Assembly (NCBI GenBank): GCA_934659445.1
Contig: CAKUHV010000072.1
Coordinates: 1 to 9,304 of the forward strand
Reading direction: 5' to 3'
Length of the DNA stretch: 9,304 nucleotides
Origin: an uncultured Oscillospiraceae bacterium
GTDB taxonomy: Bacteria > Bacillota > Clostridia > Oscillospirales > Oscillospiraceae
The position numbers were made by a program, and so were the translations under genes. Of this stretch, positions 1 through 5,660 are shown in pieces. Under the pieces are notes generated by a model that searched no databases, was not told the DNA's origin, and was given only the letters and a program-made list of their open reading frames with translations. The first letter of the stretch is position 1. Each line of letters begins with the position of its first letter.

Positions 1-472
1 GGTAAAGCCCGCCCACGCCCTGACCTGTGGGGTGTGGTTCGGCGGCTTTCAGGCGCTGATGCCCTTGATCGGCTGGCTGCTGGGGGTGCGCCTTCAGGAC
101 TTGATCGTGTCTGTCGACCACTGGATCGCCTTTGTCCTGCTGTGCATCATCGGGGTGAACATGATCCGGGAGTCCCGGGAGGAGGAGGAGGAGGACATGG
201 AGGCCTCCTTCTCCGCCGGAGCCATGGCCCCGCTGGCCGTGGCCACCAGCATCGACGCGCTGGCCGTGGGGGTCACCTTTGCCTTTTTGCAGGTGGACAT
301 CATTCCCGCCGTGCTGTTCATCGGTGTGATCACCTTCGCCCTGTCCAGCGCGGGCGTTTGGGCCGGCTCCGCCCTGGGGGAGAAGTCCCGCCAGCGGGCT
401 GAGCTGGCGGGGGGCGTCATTCTGATCCTGATGGGCACGAAGATCCTGCTGGAGCATCTGGGCGTTCTGTGA
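1..472 (+). CDS. mntP: MntP-type manganese efflux pump, 5' end outside window
   Basis: Inner-membrane Mn(II) exporter of the MntP (DUF204) family, which protects cells from manganese excess. The open frame is already running at base 2, so the start and probably about 30 N-terminal residues (the first helix) lie outside; 156 residues are visible against about 190 for the family. Visible features in order: a helix with [12 protein letters not shown], a helix starting HWIAFVLL, an acidic cytoplasmic loop (EEEEED), a helix with [11 protein letters not shown] followed by FLQVDI, and two further hydrophobic segments. The Asp of TSIDALAVG (codon 254-256) corresponds to a conserved membrane Asp required for transport in E. 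coli MntP. The GTG at 32 is not the true start, because homology extends upstream of it ([10 protein letters not shown]). No clear terminator follows. Any manganese riboswitch would lie outside. The family call is secure; the substrate comes from family knowledge. Confidence 0.93.
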   Translation, partial: VKPAHALTCGVWFGGFQALMPLIGWLLGVRLQDLIVSVDHWIAFVLLCIIGVNMIRESREEEEEDMEASFSAGAMAPLAVATSIDALAVGVTFAFLQVDIIPAVLFIGVITFALSSAGVWAGSALGEKSRQRAELAGGVILILMGTKILLEHLGVL

Positions 473-578
473 CGCGCCGCCGCGCCCGAAATCTCCACAG
501 AGACGGGGGCGGGAAAAAGCGCCGTTTTGTGCGGACGTACAAGGATGGACAAATGGTGTTCAGACATGGGAAAATCAA

Positions 579-608
579 TTGACACTTTAGCGGGATAAAT
601 GGTACAAT
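579..608 (+). promoter_or_regulatory. Sigma-A-type promoter for lysA
   Basis: A perfect -35 TTGACA (579-584), an 18-nt spacer and a -10 TACAAT (603-608; 5/6) lie in a locally AT-rich patch. Transcription would begin near 615, leaving a leader of about 70 nt before the lysA start. That leader is too short for a lysine riboswitch and I see no attenuator in it. The box is about 100 bp after the mntP stop, so lysA looks independently transcribed. Confidence 0.8.
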
Positions 609-684
609 ACCCCAAAAATGAGCTGTTTTCCGCCGCGGCCCAGGGAGGGCCGGGGGAGAAAAACGATCAGAGGGGGATGCGTCA

Positions 685-1986
685 ATGCTCAGCAGCAATA
701 TCGGCGTCGATGAAAAGGGCCGGCTCACCTTTGCCGGGATGGATACGGTGGAGCTGGCGGAGAAGTATAAAACTCCGCTGTATCTGATGGACGAGGACAG
801 GATCCGCGCCAACTGCCGCACCTACCGGGCGGCCATGGAGAAGTGGTTCGGGGCGGGCAGCTTCCCCCTGTATGCCAGCAAGGCGGCCAGCTTCAAGCAG
901 ATCTACCGCATCATGGCTCAGGAGGGCATGGCCGTCGACGTGGTCTCCTCCGGCGAGGTATATACCGCCGTCCACGCGGATTTCCCCATGGAGCGGGCCT
1001 ATTTTCACGGCAACAACAAGACCGACGAGGACATCGCCTATGCCATGGACTGCGGGCTGGGCTGCTTTGTGGTGGACGGCTTCTGGGAGCTGGAGGCCAT
1101 CGAGCGCATCGCCGCCGCCAAGGGGATCGTCCAGAACGTGCTGCTGCGCCTGACCCCGGGCATCGACCCCCACACCTATGAGGCGGTGGCCACCGGCAAG
1201 GTGGACTCCAAATTCGGTGTGGCCATCGAGACGGGCCAGGCCGCCCGCTTTGTGGAGCAGGCCCTGACTATGAAGCACCTGAAGGTGCTGGGCTACCACT
1301 GCCATGTGGGCTCCATGGTCTTTGACGAGGAGGGCGACGTGTATCAGAACGCCGCCGACATCATGCTCTCCTTTGCCGCAGAGATGAAGGCCGCCCACGG
1401 CCTTGTACCGGAGCAGCTGAATCTGGGCGGCGGCTACGGCGTGCGCTATACCGACAGCGACCCCCGCATCGACATTGAGGAGAACATCCGTCTGCTGTCT
1501 GCGTATCTGAAGAAGCGCTGCGGCGAGCTGGGCCTTGCCCTGCCCGCGATCCTGATGGAGCCGGGGCGCAGCATCGTGGCCGACGCGGGCATGACCCTGT
1601 ACTCCGTGGGCACGGTGAAGAAGATCCCCGAGTATAAGAACTACGTGTCCATCGACGGCGGCATGACCGACAACCCCCGGTATGCCCTGTACCAGTCCCG
1701 GTACACCGTGCTGCTGGCCGACCGGCCGCAGGAGAAGGGGACGGAGAAGTTCGACGTGGTGGGCCGCTGCTGCGAGAGCGGCGACATCATCCAGCCCGCC
1801 GTGGCCATGCCGGAGCCCAGACGGGGCGAGATCCTGGCCGTGTGCACCACCGGGGCCTATAACTACTCCATGGCCTCCAATTACAACCGGGTGGCCCGGC
1901 CGCCCATTGTGATGCTGTCCGGCGGAAAGGACTATGTGGCCGTCCGCCGGGAGAGTCCCGCGGATATGACCCGGAACGATCTGTAA
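685..1986 (+). CDS. lysA: Diaminopimelate decarboxylase
   Basis: PLP-dependent cytosolic enzyme that decarboxylates meso-diaminopimelate to L-lysine, the last step of lysine synthesis. The 433-residue length fits the family. Visible landmarks of the fold-III decarboxylase: YASKA with the PLP-binding Lys66, HVGS at 207-210, the phosphate-binding LNLGGGYG loop (246-252), MEPGRS (291-296), the CCESGD active-site segment (362-367) and GAYNYSM (390-396) with the conserved Tyr392. The ATG at 685 is chosen because AGAGGGGG (669-676) precedes it by 8 nt, and the sequence after it matches the normal N-terminus (VELAEKYKTPLYLMDEDRI). It is a single-gene unit with its own promoter (579-608) and terminator (1998-2032). 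No dap genes lie beside it. Ornithine/arginine decarboxylases share the fold, but CESGD with EPGRS favours LysA. All key residues are present. Confidence 0.96.
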   Translation: MLSSNIGVDEKGRLTFAGMDTVELAEKYKTPLYLMDEDRIRANCRTYRAAMEKWFGAGSFPLYASKAASFKQIYRIMAQEGMAVDVVSSGEVYTAVHADFPMERAYFHGNNKTDEDIAYAMDCGLGCFVVDGFWELEAIERIAAAKGIVQNVLLRLTPGIDPHTYEAVATGKVDSKFGVAIETGQAARFVEQALTMKHLKVLGYHCHVGSMVFDEEGDVYQNAADIMLSFAAEMKAAHGLVPEQLNLGGGYGVRYTDSDPRIDIEENIRLLSAYLKKRCGELGLALPAILMEPGRSIVADAGMTLYSVGTVKKIPEYKNYVSIDGGMTDNPRYALYQSRYTVLLADRPQEKGTEKFDVVGRCCESGDIIQPAVAMPEPRRGEILAVCTTGAYNYSMASNYNRVARPPIVMLSGGKDYVAVRRESPADMTRNDL

Positions 1987-1997
1987 AAGAGCCTGTC

Positions 1998-2032
1998 AAT
2001 GCCCGCCCTCCTTCAGGAGAGCGGGCATTTTT
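1998..2032 (+). terminator. Intrinsic terminator of lysA
   Basis: A 9-bp stem, AATGCCCGC (1998-2006) against GCGGGCATT (2021-2029), continues after one mismatch into CTCC/GGAG with a TTCA loop. The run TTTTTAT follows directly. It lies 12 nt after the lysA stop codon. Confidence 0.88.
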
Positions 2033-2044
2033 ATGCCGTCCGGT

Positions 2045-2073
2045 TCGACAAACGGCGGCGCATCTGCTATACT
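2045..2073 (+). promoter_or_regulatory. Extended -10 promoter for the radical SAM-dus operon
   Basis: TCGACA (2045-2050; 5/6 match to TTGACA), a 17-nt spacer and TATACT (2068-2073; 5/6), with TGC directly upstream of the -10 forming an extended -10 element (2065-2067). It sits between the lysA terminator and the radical SAM start. Predicted transcription begins near 2080, giving a leader of about 30 nt. Confidence 0.8.
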
Positions 2074-2111
2074 GTTGTCCGAACGAGCTGAAAAAGCGGG
2101 GGAGCGGGAGT

Positions 2112-2957
2112 ATGAGACTGAAAAAGGCGTATCTGGAGATCACCAACCTGTGTAACCTGAGCTGCTCCTTCTGCCCCGGGACGGGGCGGAGGACGGGCTT
2201 TCTGGCGCCGGAGGACTTTCGCACACTGGCGCTGCGTCTGCGCCCCCACACGGAGTATCTCTACCTCCACCTGATGGGGGAGCCCCTGCTGCACCCACGG
2301 CTGGGGCAGCTGCTGGAGATCGCCGGAGCGCTGGGCTTCAAGGTGATGATCACCACCAACGGCACCCTGCTGCCCCGTCGGGGCGGGCTGCTGCTCGCCA
2401 GTCCGGCGGTAGAGAAGATCAGCGTCTCCCTCCACTCCTTCGAGGGGAACGAGGGGGGCGGAGCGCTGGCGGACTACCTGTCCGGCTGCCTGTCCTTTGC
2501 CGGAGCGGCGGGGGCGGCGGGGAAGAAATGCGCCCTGCGCCTGTGGAATCTGGACGGGGAGGGCGCCCCGGGGGCCAACAGCCGGAACGGGGAGATCCTG
2601 GGGCAGATAGAGGGGGCGTTCCCCCGACCGTGGAAGGCGGGACGCCGGGGGACCACTCTGGCCCCCAACGTCTTTTTGGAGTGGGGCGAGCGCTTCGAAT
2701 GGCCGGACATGGCCGCCGGGGAGCGGGAGACCCGGTTCTGCATGGGCCTGCGGGATCAGGTGGGGGTGCTGTGGGACGGCACGGTGGTGCCCTGCTGCCT
2801 GGACCACGAGGGGGACATCCCTCTGGGGAATCTGTATGAGCAGTCTCTGGAGGAGATCCTGAGCGCCCCCCGGGCCCGGGCTATTTACGACGGCTTTTCT
2901 CAGGGCAGGGCGGCGGAGGAGCTGTGCCGCCGCTGCGGCTACGCCGGGAGGTTCTGA
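2112..2957 (+). CDS. Radical SAM/SPASM protein of unknown function
   Basis: A 281-residue radical SAM enzyme with an auxiliary cluster domain; substrate unknown. Near the N-terminus CNLSCSFC gives the CxxxCxxC motif (Cys14, Cys18, Cys21) that binds the [4Fe-4S] cluster cleaving S-adenosylmethionine. HLMGEPLLHP (53-62) is the GGEP-type SAM-binding segment, and ITTNGTLL (80-87) and KISVSLHSF (102-110) are core barrel strands. The C-terminus carries a short SPASM-like cysteine set: Cys210, the CC pair 228-229 in GTVVPCCLD, GNLYEQSLEEIL, and CRRC (272-275). The ATG follows GGGGGAG (2098-2104) by 7 nt. The dus gene starts 2 nt after the stop, so the two are translated together. SPASM proteins often modify peptides, but no precursor-peptide gene is visible nearby. 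Partnership with Dus suggests an RNA or translation-related role; this is inference. From memory, similar proteins recur in Clostridia. Confidence 0.88.
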   Translation: MRLKKAYLEITNLCNLSCSFCPGTGRRTGFLAPEDFRTLALRLRPHTEYLYLHLMGEPLLHPRLGQLLEIAGALGFKVMITTNGTLLPRRGGLLLASPAVEKISVSLHSFEGNEGGGALADYLSGCLSFAGAAGAAGKKCALRLWNLDGEGAPGANSRNGEILGQIEGAFPRPWKAGRRGTTLAPNVFLEWGERFEWPDMAAGERETRFCMGLRDQVGVLWDGTVVPCCLDHEGDIPLGNLYEQSLEEILSAPRARAIYDGFSQGRAAEELCRRCGYAGRF

Positions 2958-2959
2958 CC

Positions 2960-3943
2960 ATGAGTGTCCGATATTACGCCGCCCCCATGGAGGGGATCTC
3001 CGGGGCCATGTGGCGCCGGTTACACCACAAATATTTTCCCGGGGTGGACAAATACTTCACCCCCTTCCTCACCCCTACCCACGCCCGGCGGCTCACCCCC
3101 CGGGAAAGGCGGGAGGTGCTGCCCGAGTATAACGCCGGTATCCCCGTTGTGCCCCAGATTATGACAAAACGGGCGGAGGACTTCATCTGGTGCGCCGGGC
3201 GGCTGGCCGAGCTGGGTTACGGGGAGGTGGACCTGAACCTGGGCTGCCCCTCCGGCACGGTGGTGGCCAAGGGGAAGGGGGCCGGGATGCTGGCCGACCC
3301 GGACGCCCTGCGCCGGTTTTTGGAGGAGGTGTTCTCCGCCGGACTGCCGGTGGAGATCTCCGCCAAGCTCCGGGTGGGGCTGGACAGTCCGGAGGAGTTC
3401 CCAACCATTCTGGCGGCGCTGCGGCAGTTCCCCTTCCGGGAGATGACCGTCCACCCCCGGCTGCGCCGGGATATGTATGCCGGACCCTGTCGGATGGAGC
3501 AGTACGCCCAGGCGCTGGAGGGCTCCCCCTTCCCCGTGGGCTGGAGCGGGGACATTCTGTGCCCCGGCGACCGGGACCGGCTTATGCGCCGCTTCCCCGC
3601 CACGGCAGCGGTGATGGCGGGCCGGGGGCTGATGGCCGACCCGGCCCTGATCCGCAAAATGCAGGGCGGCCCGGGGGCGGAAAAGGGAGAGCTGGAGGCC
3701 TTTATGGGGGAGCTGTATGAGGAGTACGCCGCCGCCTTCGGCAGCCGGGGCAACGCCATGCTGCGGATGAAGGAGCTGTGGACCTATCTGCTGTACCTCT
3801 TTGAGGGGGGCGAGGACTTCCGGCGCCCCCTCCGGCGCTGTCGGGACACGGGGGAGTACGGCCGGACGGTGGACGCACTGTTCTGCGCCTGTTCCCTGCG
3901 CTCCGCCCCGGCTCTGCCGTGGGCCGGACAGACCGCATTTTGA
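2960..3943 (+). CDS. dus: tRNA-dihydrouridine synthase
   Basis: FMN enzyme using NADPH to reduce uridines of the tRNA D-loop to dihydrouridine. The 327-residue protein shows the Dus barrel landmarks: YYAAPMEGI (5-13, FMN loop), VPQIMTK (64-70), DLNLGCP with the catalytic Cys96, GKGAGMLADP (105-114), ISAKLRVG (133-140), TVHPRLRRDMYAGP (163-176), SGDIL (196-200) and the phosphate-binding GRGLMADP (221-228). ATG 2960 is chosen over an upstream in-frame GTG (2924) because GGGAGG (2946-2951) lies 8 nt before it and homology starts there. It is coupled to the radical SAM gene by a 2-nt gap. One oddity is that the usual NGDI motif, whose Asn contacts flavin, reads SGDI here. The TGA stop lies inside the first bases of a repeat element, so the last residues may be recent. 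Which tRNA position it modifies (DusB- or DusC-like) cannot be told. Confidence 0.93.
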   Translation: MSVRYYAAPMEGISGAMWRRLHHKYFPGVDKYFTPFLTPTHARRLTPRERREVLPEYNAGIPVVPQIMTKRAEDFIWCAGRLAELGYGEVDLNLGCPSGTVVAKGKGAGMLADPDALRRFLEEVFSAGLPVEISAKLRVGLDSPEEFPTILAALRQFPFREMTVHPRLRRDMYAGPCRMEQYAQALEGSPFPVGWSGDILCPGDRDRLMRRFPATAAVMAGRGLMADPALIRKMQGGPGAEKGELEAFMGELYEEYAAAFGSRGNAMLRMKELWTYLLYLFEGGEDFRRPLRRCRDTGEYGRTVDALFCACSLRSAPALPWAGQTAF

Positions 3944-3994
3944 AGATTTGAAGACGAAGCTCCCGGGTGGACATTTCTGTCCGCCCGGGAGCTT
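3938..3994. repeat. Palindromic repeat element, copy 1 (short form)
   Basis: The core is a hairpin at 3957-3994: a 17-nt left arm starting AAGCTCCCGGG and ending GGACA, a TTTC loop, and a matching right arm ending GGGAGCTT, with one G-T wobble. The 37-nt stretch 3956-3992 recurs identically at 4157-4193. The left flank, TTTTGAAGATTTGAAGAC (3938-3955), resembles the left flank of copy 2 (from 4091). The dus stop codon (3941-3943) falls within it. No T run follows on either strand, so it is a poor intrinsic terminator. After the hairpin, GCTTGAGCCTGTCAAAAAAG may be a decayed relative of the middle hairpin of copy 2. Confidence 0.85.
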
Positions 3995-4045
3995 GAGCCT
4001 GTCAAAAAAGCAGCAGCACGTATAGATACGGGAAGGAAGATAGTT

Positions 4046-4080
4046 ACGAAAGAAACCCAGGAAGGGTGTCTTTCGTTTTT
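4046..4080 (+). terminator. Intrinsic terminator of the radical SAM-dus operon
   Basis: The arms ACGAAAGAAACCC (4046-4058) and GGGTGTCTTTCGT (4064-4076) form a 13-bp stem with one mismatch around the loop AGGAA. Five T residues (4076-4080) follow. It lies about 100 nt after the dus stop, beyond repeat copy 1, and points along the operon. Confidence 0.88.
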
Positions 4081-4086
4081 AATCAT

Positions 4087-4193
4087 AAGATTTTGAAACT
4101 TTGAAAAAGCTTCAAAATCTTCTTCAGCTTGCTCGAAAAGACTTTTTCGACAAGCTGAAGCTCCCGGGTGGACATTTCTGTCCGCCCGGGAGC
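4087..4193. repeat. Palindromic repeat element, copy 2: three back-to-back hairpins
   Basis: Three hairpins abut with no spacer. Hairpin one (4087-4121) pairs AAGATTTTGAA with TTCAAAATCTT over an inner CTTT/AAAG. Hairpin two (4122-4160) pairs CTTCAGCTTG with CAAGCTGAAG and continues, past one bulged C, into TCGAAAA/TTTTCGA around a GACT loop: 17 bp in all. Hairpin three (4160-4193) is the 15-bp GC-rich palindrome with TTTC loop that is identical to copy 1. It begins 19 nt beyond the stop of the leftward OB-fold gene (4212). It may act in transcript end formation or 3' protection for that gene, although no clean T run follows the hairpins in that direction. A dispersed REP-like or MITE-like element is the other reading. 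Confidence 0.82.
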
Positions 4194-4211
4194 GTTTTGA
4201 GAGGGAAACGG

Positions 4212-4838
4212 CTACAGATCGTCCTCCTCCTCGGGAAGACGCATGACGGATACCTCGAAGGCGGTGCGCTCCTCGGCGCGGCCCTCCAGCACCTTGGTGT
4301 ACACCCGGCTCTGAAGTCTCCCCTCCAGCCGCAGGGGGTCGCCCACATCCAGCACGGCGCACCGGTGGGCCACGCTGCCCCAGGCGATGCAGGGCAGGTA
4401 GTCCGCCCGGCCATAGGGCCGGTTGACCGCCAGCGTCAGGTCGCAGATGGAGCGGCCAAGAGGGGTGGCGCGCAGATTGGGCGGCCTGCACAGACAGCCG
4501 GACAGGGTCAGCCGGTTCTCGTCCTCCTCCTCCTGCGTCAGGGAGAGGGCGCGGGCGAAGACCGTAATGACCAGCCGCCGGCCCACCCCGGTGCGGTTGT
4601 TGTATGTACGGACCTCGCCGGATACCTGAAGGCGCTGGCCCGCCTGAAGGGGGGACAGCGTCTCCAGAAGCCGCTGAGAGACAATGACGTCCAGCTTATC
4701 CGCCGCCCCGGACAGACGGCGCACCTCCAGCGGCAGCAGGAAAAACCGGATCTGGTGATTCTGATGAGAGGGGACGGGGGCGGCCAGCAGCCGGCCCCGG
4801 AGCAGGATGCTGTTTTCGCCGGGAATGGTCAACTTCAT
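4212..4838 (-). CDS. Tandem OB-fold single-stranded-DNA-binding-like protein
   Basis: A 208-residue cytosolic protein that appears to consist of two OB-fold modules. The first (about 9-100) is divergent: ILLRGRLLAAP, then LQVSGEVRTYNN. The second (about 108-200) is clearly SSB-like: LTLSGCLCRPPNLRATPLGR, a core LTLAVNRPYGRADYLPCIAWG (positions 134-154), GDPLRLEGRLQSRVYTK, and RTAFEVSV. Canonical SSBs have one OB-fold and a flexible tail ending DDDIPF. Here the tail is missing and the protein ends in a short acidic stretch (EEEDDL). The ATG is preceded by AGGAGGAGG (4847-4855 on the minus strand) at 8 nt. It lies 71 nt downstream of bioY on the same strand and may share its transcript. A hairpin overlaps its ribosome binding site. 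It could bind ssDNA during replication or repair, or be PriB-like; the precise role is unknown. Confidence 0.85.
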   Translation of the reverse strand: MKLTIPGENSILLRGRLLAAPVPSHQNHQIRFFLLPLEVRRLSGAADKLDVIVSQRLLETLSPLQAGQRLQVSGEVRTYNNRTGVGRRLVITVFARALSLTQEEEDENRLTLSGCLCRPPNLRATPLGRSICDLTLAVNRPYGRADYLPCIAWGSVAHRCAVLDVGDPLRLEGRLQSRVYTKVLEGRAEERTAFEVSVMRLPEEEDDL

Positions 4839-4873
4839 AAGGGGAACCTCCTCCTGTTTCCTTGGTTCCCTTT
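4839..4873 (-). promoter_or_regulatory. mRNA hairpin around the ribosome binding site of the OB-fold gene
   Basis: On the minus-strand transcript, AAAGGGAACC (4873-4864) can pair with GGTTCCCCTT (4848-4839), 9 of 10 positions, and the stem ends at the base before the ATG. The 15-nt loop and the adjacent stem edge contain the AGGAGGAGG ribosome binding site. Such folding would restrict ribosome access. Regulation, for example autogenous repression, is inference only. Confidence 0.5.
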
Positions 4874-4909
4874 ATGGTATGCCTGGGCGGCAGCGGGTAT
4901 GCGGAAAAG

Positions 4910-5464
4910 TCACTCGGCCAGCAGGCCGGCCTTTTCCATGCGGGCGCGGATCATGGGGCCGAAGGCGATGGAGACTGCCATCTTGATGGCGTCCCCCAGC
5001 AGGAAGGGGAACACGCACAGGGCCAGAGCGGCGGCCAGCGCCTTGCCGGACTGGACGCAGAACCAGGCGGTGCCCAGAGCGTACAGCACCGCAGTGCCCA
5101 GCACCATGCCAAGCAGCTGCCCCCAGCGCCTGGCCGGGAACAGATGCACGAACAGGCCGCTGATGAGCACCAAAGGCAGATAGCCCACGATGTAGCCGCC
5201 GGTGGGGCCGGCCACCTTGGCCAGCCCGGCGCCGAAGTTGCTGAATACAGGCACGCCGGCTGTGCCCAGAAGAATATACACCAGCGTGGCCACGGCGGCC
5301 CGCTTCCAGCCCACCAGATAGGGGATCAGATACAGAAACAGAGTGCACAGGGACAGGGGGATGGGGCCGATGCTCAGGGTGAAGGGGGAGACGACGCACA
5401 GGATCGCCGCGGCCAGGGCGGTAAGGGTGAGATCGCGGAGCTTGGGGGAATGTTGAGCAGTCAT
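4910..5464 (-). CDS. bioY: Biotin transporter substrate-binding component BioY
   Basis: Integral membrane S-component of an ECF-type biotin uptake system. It captures biotin and works alone or with the shared EcfA/EcfA'/EcfT energising module, which is not in this window. At 184 residues it has normal length and about six hydrophobic segments. Signature positions: SPFTLSIGPIPLSLCTL (26-42), GLAKVAGPTGGYIVGY (80-95) forming the biotin-site loop, and LLGDAIKM (156-163) with the conserved Asp-x-x-Lys near the C-terminus. ATG 5464 is chosen over a longer frame reaching 5548 because AGGAGG (5472-5477, minus strand) lies 7 nt upstream, homology starts here, and the longer frame would run through the promoter. 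The promoter and two BirA-like dyads lie just upstream, so repression by biotinyl-BirA is likely. The SLH gene is divergent. Confidence 0.95.
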   Translation of the reverse strand: MTAQHSPKLRDLTLTALAAAILCVVSPFTLSIGPIPLSLCTLFLYLIPYLVGWKRAAVATLVYILLGTAGVPVFSNFGAGLAKVAGPTGGYIVGYLPLVLISGLFVHLFPARRWGQLLGMVLGTAVLYALGTAWFCVQSGKALAAALALCVFPFLLGDAIKMAVSIAFGPMIRARMEKAGLLAE

Positions 5465-5479
5465 GGGGTGGCCTCCTGA

Positions 5480-5510
5480 TCGTAAACTAAGATATTTAAC
5501 AGGTATACAA
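5480..5510 (-). promoter_or_regulatory. Candidate BirA (biotin repressor) operator 1
   Basis: An imperfect dyad: TTGTATACC (5510-5502, minus strand), 13 nt, AGTTTACGA (5488-5480). The halves resemble the known BirA half-sites TTGTWAACC/GGTTWACAA (7/9 and 6/9, my comparison from memory). It covers the -10 edge and the expected transcription start of bioY, a position suited to repression when biotin is plentiful. Confidence 0.6.
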
Positions 5511-5535
5511 TATAACGGGAGAGAGAGAATGTCAA
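5507..5535 (-). promoter_or_regulatory. bioY promoter
   Basis: On the minus strand, a perfect -35 TTGACA (5535-5530), a 17-nt spacer and TATTGT (5512-5507; 4/6) as the -10. Predicted transcription starts near 5500, about 36 nt before the bioY ATG. Both hexamers overlap the candidate BirA dyads listed separately. Confidence 0.75.
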
Positions 5536-5559
5536 CCCTACATAGCATAAAGTTTACAG
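5529..5559 (-). promoter_or_regulatory. Candidate BirA operator 2
   Basis: A second dyad of identical geometry: CTGTAAACT (5559-5551, minus strand), 13 nt, GGTTGACAT (5537-5529). Each half matches the BirA half-site consensus at about 7/9. Its downstream half contains the TTGACA -35 box of bioY. It lies between the bioY and SLH promoters, so it might also affect the divergent gene. Confidence 0.45.
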
Positions 5560-5572
5560 TTTGGGGACGGAC

Positions 5573-5601
5573 TTGCTTTTTGACCGGAAAACAGGTATAA
5601 T
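5573..5601 (+). promoter_or_regulatory. Putative promoter of the SLH-domain gene
   Basis: A perfect -10 TATAAT (5596-5601) with a weak TTGCTT (5573-5578; 3/6) at 17-nt spacing. A better-looking TTGACC (5580-5585) is only 10 nt from the -10 and is not usable. The leader would be about 53 nt. Confidence 0.6.
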
Positions 5602-5660
5602 AAAATCCCAGAAAATTTCCAATTTAAAGATCCGATCAACAAAGTAAGGAGCGAGATCCT

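Noticed and set aside
475..535. Possible terminator after mntP (CCGCGCCCG with CGGGGGCGG)
   Set aside because: The stem has a mismatch and a 15-nt loop and is followed by A residues, not a T run, so it is not a convincing terminator.
614..684. Lysine riboswitch upstream of lysA
   Set aside because: The predicted leader is about 70 nt, far shorter than the roughly 170-nt lysine aptamer, and no terminator or antiterminator pair is present.
682..1398. A 238-codon open frame on the minus strand opposite lysA
   Set aside because: lysA has every family motif on the plus strand. The antisense frame has no recognisable domain and is typical of high-GC third-position bias.
1989..4005. Shared 11-mer GAGCCTGTCAA after lysA (1989-1999) and after repeat copy 1 (3995-4005)
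   Set aside because: Too short to claim a repeat family. It may be a remnant of a dispersed element, but one 11-nt match in 9 kb of compositionally biased DNA is weak evidence.
4101..5183. A 360-codon plus-strand open frame running across the OB-fold gene and into bioY
   Set aside because: Both minus-strand genes are supported by motifs and ribosome binding sites. This frame reads through the palindromic repeat and has no recognisable domain or ribosome binding site.
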